DNA from: Adiantum capillus-veneris
Taxonomy: Eukaryota > Streptophyta > Polypodiopsida > Polypodiales > Pteridaceae
NCBI GenBank assembly: GCA_014529385.2
Contig: CM043966.1
Coordinates: 105,792,087-105,856,086 of the forward strand
Direction: 5' to 3'
DNA length: 64,000 nucleotides
Below, in pieces: positions 58,934-64,000 of this stretch. The first letter of the stretch is position 1. Each line of letters begins with the position of its first letter. A model generated the notes under the pieces. The model searched no databases. It saw only the letters and a list, made by a program, of their open reading frames with translations, and was not told the origin of the DNA. The position numbers and the translations under genes are program-made.

Positions 58934-59172
58934 TTTGGAGCCTAAATTTGACCTAAAAAAATGAAAATTCACATTCTTCATACAAATATGACTCCAGAAA
59001 AGGCATACACATTGCAATACACTCTCCTCTTAAGCTTGAGAACGACCCTCAAGATTACATGAGCAGAGATCTGATGGTGCTCACCAAACTCAAGATCCCA
59101 CTACAAACGAGCTCACCATAGCCAAAATATTACTTTTCTATAGCTATAGCACTCCACCCATCGCAAAACCAA
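58934..59172. other. Sequence between element E and copia remnant J
   Basis: Begins with the right-hand TTTGG. It reads as the leader side of remnant J; no gene seen. Confidence 0.4.
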
Positions 59173-59408
59173 ATCTCTGATACCACTTGTAGGATCGGTG
59201 CCATAGATGTAGAAGCAAGAAAAGCACGTGAGGGAGTGAGGAAGGGAAAGATGCATACACAATATGGGTGGAGCTTTACTCTCTCGGAATAGAGTGAGTG
59301 AGACCCTTATTCATATGTATATAAAGAATAAGTATGAGTATACATGTGGCCAATCGAACATGATGAGTGGCCAGACTCCGGGTAGGTGCATGAGTCATTA
59401 CCCCAACA
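59173..59408 (-). mobile_element. Copia remnant J: short LTR and primer site
   Basis: Minus strand: TGGTATCAGAGAT primer site (plus 59173-59185), preceded by an LTR of about 220 bp with ends TGTTGGGGTAATG (from 59408) and CCTACA (to 59188). It resembles the LTR of element G in its first eight bases and length. No internal coding part is recognised. Confidence 0.65.
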
Positions 59409-59640
59409 CATTGAACTCACAGTGGATGAAAGGTCTAGATCACCATGCACCCCAGTAGTTACGAGATCTTGAGCTATTAAAAAAAATTTGATGGATTGTT
59501 CTTCTGACCTTGTACATGTTTTGGAACTTGTATCACCTTCTACTTCCATAGCATTACTCTTCAAATTTCTCTCCAATAGTTGCAATGTTTGACCTTCAAA
59601 AACCTGTAGATTTTTGTCAACTTCTTCAAGGATTGATAGA
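59409..59640. other. Unassigned sequence
   Basis: AT-rich, small frames on both strands (59307-59585 minus) without family resemblance. Confidence 0.35.
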
Positions 59641-62600
59641 GATGGAGATCCATAGAATCCTTTGCACTAATAATCTCATGTGGAACTTTGCCAACCACAA
59701 TATCTTGTTGAAGGACTAGAAGTTTTAAAGAACACCTATTGTTAGCTTTGGAAGTGCCTACAATATTTTGGATGGATATTTTTTGTCACACTCTTAGAAC
59801 AAAATTAGAGAGTATCAAATGAAAAATTTAATATTTTGAGAATACATTTAATAAGACCAAGGATTGCATTGCAATATAGATTGTAGAAAATATAGGACCA
59901 CTCTATAAGGCTTATGGACACATGGTTAATATCTTTGACTATGTAACAAGGTGTTGATAATAGGTTTCTTGAAGAACAACAGATTTATCCTATTGCCTAA
60001 TGGACATAAGGAGATCTTTGTAAGTATCTTTAAGACTCAGTGAGAGCCTAAAATATACCTATCTACGGTATTAGGGCCATAAGGAGTTTCCTTTATAGGT
60101 AATTAAAATAGAAGAAATCTATAGTCTTCGGATTGTAGGGTAGTTTATACTTGTGCCACCATATGGCATTGAAGCCATAGTGCCTATATGTGGCATTAAA
60201 GCCATAGAGCCTATTTAGAGTACCTTATAAACAACTAAAAGCAGTTTTTAGCCTTTGGTGCATATGATGCATTTGGGTGGTCTCACAATAACTCCTTAGC
60301 TTATTTCGGCCATTTGATGCATTTTATGGTCTCACAATAACATTTACATTAAATAGATCATGGGGCCAAATGGTGCCCTTTATATTAGTTACAAGCACTA
60401 AGGCCCAAAGGTCCTAGTGTGGACAAGATATCTATGTAGACCCTCTACATTGGCACAACTTGGTCCTAAAATCATAGGGTGCCTTCTATATCATCCTATG
60501 ACCATAATGTGCTTTCTTTCAAACCTAAGGAACCACAAGCTCACTATAGGGCCATAGAGGTTCTCACTATGTTTGTTAGGACACAGGATGTTGACCATAG
60601 GTTTCTTAAAGAAAACCACATTTATTGTATGGCCTAAGGGCAATAGGATAGTCTCTATAGGTTCCTTAAAAGCTTTGTTGGAGCCTAAAATAGACCTTTT
60701 CTTGGCCTTAGGGCTATAGAAATAGGATTTTCATGGCCTTATGGCTATATGGATACACGTATAGATTTGCACCCTATGGCCCAAGGGACATAGGGTTTCC
60801 TCTATGTTTATTGGGAAAAAGGACATAGATAACAAGTTTCATGAAGAAAACCATATTTTATCATGTGGCCTAAGGGCCATAGGATGCTCTTGTGTAGTTA
60901 TAATCTCTGAGAGCCTAAAATATACCTCTCCATGGACTCATGGCTCTAGGGATAGGGTTTATATAGGTATTAGAACAAAGAGAAATATATAGCCTTAGGA
61001 CCGTAGGGTACTTTATACATGTGTCACACTATTTCCCTAATGCCATATGGGCCTATATGGAGTACCTTATAGAAAATTTAGAAACACAGTAGTAGTAGGA
61101 TCCATTCTAGTGGTCTAACTAACTCCTTGGCTTATTTAATTAACATTACATAGATCCTAATCCAAAGGGTGACCTCTGTTTTATTTAGGAATCCTATGGC
61201 CCTAGGGCCATATGGTGACCAATGTGCCCATGTAGAGACTCTATATTGACCCGTGTAGAGACTCTATATTAGCACCCTTTGGTCTTCGAACCATATTGTG
61301 CCCTGTATATGAGCCTATGACCATGTTGCACTCTATTTAAGCATAAGGCAATGTAAGGTTATTCTTTTGCACCTCTAAGTTGATACCCCATGGACGTAGG
61401 TCCATATGGATCTCTCTATGCTTGTTAGGACAAAGGGTGTTGATGACAGGCCTAACAAAACCACATCTTATCCTATGGACTAAGGTCCATAGGGTGCTCT
61501 TGTAGGTATCTTTAAGACTCTATGAGAGCCTAAAATATTCCTCTCTTTGGCCTTAGGGCCATAGGGATAGGGTTTTTTGTAGGTATAAAAGGGAGAGAAA
61601 AGAAGTAATTTGTAGCCTTTGGGACATATCATATATTTTAGTAGTCTCACAAAAACTCCTTTTCCTATTTACTTAACGTTTACATAGATCCTAAGTCCAA
61701 AGGTTTCCCTCAATGCTAGCTAGAGCCCTATGTCCCTGAGGCCATATGATGGTGGCTAAGGTGCCCATTATGAGCATAATGTACTACGTACATGTGAAGA
61801 ATATCCAACGGCCTTAAGGGCAATGGGTGGAATAGGTGCCCTTCTAGAGTCTCAAGATTGACACCCTCTGGTTGTGGAACCATAGGGTGTCCTCTATATG
61901 ATTTTATGACCATAAAATGCTTTCTTTAGCTTAAGGGATTGTAGGCTTGTTTTTATGTACTTGTATATTGGCACCCTAAGGCCCAAGGGCCATAAGGATT
62001 CCTCTATACGTTTCTAGACATGGGTGTTGATAATAGGTTTCCAAAAGAAAACCACATTTTATCCTATGGCCTAAGAGCCATAGTGTGGTCTTTGAAGGTA
62101 ACTGTTTTTAAAAAAAATTGCTCATTCGAGCTAGATTTGTATTATATAAAAAAATAAAACATGTATGCCCTGGCATATCCTTCGCACAGGGGTTCCCATT
62201 GAATGAATTGTGTTGTATTGGGTGGAAACCTCTTTGAAGGTAACTTTAAGACTCTATGAGAGCCTCAAATATGCCTTTCTATGGACTTAGGGCCATAAGA
62301 AAAGGGTTTCTTGTAAGCTTCAAAATAGAGAGACTTTCATAGTTCAAAGATTTTAGAATGATTTATACATGCCACCCTATGGCCATGGGGCCTATATGGA
62401 GTACCATATAGAGAAATTAGAAGCAATTTATAGCCTTTGGGCCATAGGATACATTTTGGTTCTCTCAAAAAAATCTCTAGTACTTTTTACTTAGCATTAC
62501 ATAGATCCTAAAACCAAAGGGTTCCCTCTATGTTAGTTAGAGAACACTATGGATTTAGGGCCATATGGTGTCCAAGGCGCCCTTTAATAGCCCAATATAC

Positions 62601-62990
62601 CACAAACAAAGAGTTTTCAATGGCCCCAAGGCCATTGGTGGCTTGCTAGATGCATTTGTAGAGGCTCTATATTGGGACCCTAAGGCCCTAATGAAATAAG
62701 GTATCGTTTGTATGGTTTTATGACCATAACATGGTATGTTTTGGACATAAGAGACCATAGAATTACATAGATCCCATCATCCTATTGCTCTTAGCCTCTT
62801 AAGTGTTAATTAAAACCATCACAGAGGACACCCAAATAAGCTAAAAAGATAGGATGCTCTTGGTATGTATCTTCAAGACTACATAAAAACCTAAACTATG
62901 CCACCCTTATGGCCTCAAAACCATAGGGTTCTTTGTAAGTGTAAATTATAAAAAGAATTTGGCATCTAACAACAAATTATGGCCTTCTGG
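59640..62990. repeat. Degenerate ~600-650-bp repeat array rich in ATGGCC/GGCCAT
   Basis: Recognisable unit landmarks: 'GTTGATAATAGGTTTCTTGAAGAA' type start (about 59951, 60599, 60820, 61438, 62027), then 'CCTATGGCCTAAGGGCCATAGG', 'AAGACTCTATGAGAGCCTAAAATAT', 'GTACCTTATAGA.AA.T.AGAAGC', 'TGGTCTCACAA.AACTCCT' and 'CATAGATCCTAA'. Spacings are about 648, 221 (partial unit), 618 and 589 bp. Copies are strongly diverged. Within each unit, short palindromes on ATGGCCnnnnGGCCAT recur every 60-150 bases. No coding frame of note. Confidence 0.85.
62104..62231 (-). mobile_element. Small SINE-like insertion in the repeat array
   Basis: 128 bp flanked by a perfect 14-bp direct repeat CTTTGAAGGTAACT (62090-62103 and 62232-62245). 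Removing it restores the array's 'TTTGAAGGTAACTTTAAGACTC' wording. One end is A/T-rich (TTTTTAAAAAAAATTG). A long target duplication plus an A/T tail suggests target-primed retroposition. Confidence 0.65.
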
Positions 62991-63060
62991 AAAGGGCAAG
63001 GTAAAAATAAAACTAACAATAGACTTAAAAGTGTAAATGGGTGAAAGCACATATTCATGG

Positions 63061-63862
63061 TGTTAGGAAATAAGACGTAGCTAAATAGATAATTGAGTAG
63101 ATTACTTAATGGAGAGAGACAGATTTATATACACGAGATTATAGAGTAGAGAGAGAGAGAGAGAGTACACACGATATATCTGGTTCACCCAATGTGGGCT
63201 ATGTCCACGGGAAAGCAGCCACTCAATGGCTTTAGTACTTCAAAACAAGAAGTAGTTTACAAAGGGATTATACCCTTAATGGATCTCCCTCCTTGCTTCA
63301 CTCTCACCACCTCACACTCTCCTTGTTGCATCAACTTTACACTATGAAATGTGTATAGAAATGGCCTCCTTTTATAGGCCAAAAGGGCTGCCCTCTCTTA
63401 TGAGAGACAGCCATGTGTAGCCGCCCTTGAGCGAATAAGTCCAAATCGGACCCTCCAATCCGCCCATGTGTGGCCGCCCTTGAGAAGACAAGTCCGCTTT
63501 TGAATTCGGCCACCGGCCATTGAATTCGGCCACCGGCCACCGGCCATTGACTTCCGGCCACCGGCCACCGGCCATTGACTTCAGACCACCGGCCATCGGC
63601 CATTGACTACCGGCCACCGGCCAACCGACCGGTTGTTTTCCGACCACTTTCCGACCGCCGTCCGACCATAATATTCCGGCGAAAAAAAAAAGTCTCGAGG
63701 GCGGAGGTTTAAAGTTGCCCCTGATTCTTGTCCGTGAAAATTTTGGTTTCCGGTGAGTGATTTTCCTTCACGCACGATGGCTTCTCCTCATAATGGGGGC
63801 CTTATAAATGTGTGCTTTTACCACAGAAAATTACAAGGGTAAATCAGGCTCCATACTTAACA
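63061..63862 (-). mobile_element. Solo LTR of family F
   Basis: 802 bp with the same ends (TGTTAGG...CTTAACA) as element F's LTRs and an exact target duplication CATGG (63056-63060 and 63863-63867). There is no internal sequence, so it arose by LTR-LTR recombination. The TATA box (CCTATAAAAGGAGG, plus about 63366-63379) is kept, and the (GA)n array is only about 10 units (63146-63165). A GGCCACCGGCCATTGA repeat is expanded at about 63507-63620. Confidence 0.95.
63507..63625. repeat. GC-rich minisatellite in the solo LTR
   Basis: Four to five variants of CGGCCACCGGCCATTGA(A/C)TTC. Element F's LTRs have shorter versions (41025-41100 and 45873-45905). Confidence 0.85.
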
Positions 63863-64000
63863 CATGGTACAAGAAAGATTATTTTGAATTCACATGTTTG
63901 GTGCTTCTTTGTTATGGCCATAAAACAAAAGATGTTATATTATTATTATTTTGGGGGGGTGGGTGCTCCCAATTCTATATTATGAGCTACTTTTGACTGG
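63863..64000. other. Window end, unassigned
   Basis: AT-rich, no feature seen. Confidence 0.3.

Noticed and set aside
59173-59185. tRNA gene at the Met-tRNA-like sequence
   Set aside because: Only the 3'-end complement is present, directly after an LTR end. It is a retrotransposon primer site, as at 3633, 45358 and 52042.

Overview
The window is plant nuclear DNA, most likely from a homosporous fern with a large genome. Reasons: it is dominated by nested Ty3/gypsy and Ty1/copia LTR retrotransposons, priming sites are of the plant initiator-Met-tRNA type, and the only clear cellular gene (26800-27522, minus strand) encodes a secreted AA10 lytic polysaccharide monooxygenase / chitin-binding protein. 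Among land plants that family is known to me mainly from ferns, where the insecticidal Tma12 of Tectaria macrodonta is the described member and a bacterial origin has been proposed. Ceratopteris is my guess for the genus, from memory only.

Layout, left to right. 1-1191: reversed, partial LTR of family D. 1916-8673: chromovirus-like gypsy element A (LTRs of 1716 and 1594 bp, a TTTA(T) target duplication), which has lost RNase H and integrase. 8362-17258 and 18033-26459: a direct segmental duplication of about 8.4-8.9 kb that begins inside element A's 3' LTR and carries a decayed gag-protease element (B), its polypurine tract, and a 1.8-kb inverted repeat made of two head-to-head LTR-like arms. 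Copy 2 has lost most of one arm. A 775-bp unique spacer with a near-perfect 30-bp-stem hairpin separates the copies.

26460-30905: the gene-bearing island. The monooxygenase gene is a single GC-rich exon in AT-rich surroundings, with TATA-like runs and three copies of a ~40-bp motif upstream and a polyadenylation signal downstream. Beyond it lie a 249-bp tandem duplication and about 2 kb without a recognisable gene.

30906-36632: element D, a complete LTR retrotransposon with a 4-5 bp target duplication whose internal region encodes only Gag and a retropepsin-like domain, with no reverse transcriptase. One ~75-bp segment lies in opposite orientation in its two LTRs. 36659-58933: chromovirus E with target duplication TTTGG, split by three reversed copia insertions: F (40519-46159, complete, target duplication ATTCA), G (about 46480-52248, itself carrying a 260-bp MITE and a gypsy RT fragment) and H (about 53396-55287, truncated).

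58934-64000: a copia LTR remnant (J), about 3.3 kb of degenerate repeat rich in ATGGCC/GGCCAT palindromes with a small SINE-like insertion in it, and a solo LTR of family F (63061-63862, target duplication CATGG). All retroelement reading frames are broken by stops or frameshifts except individual domains. I see no tRNA, rRNA or CRISPR. The only gene I consider likely to be functional is the AA10 monooxygenase.
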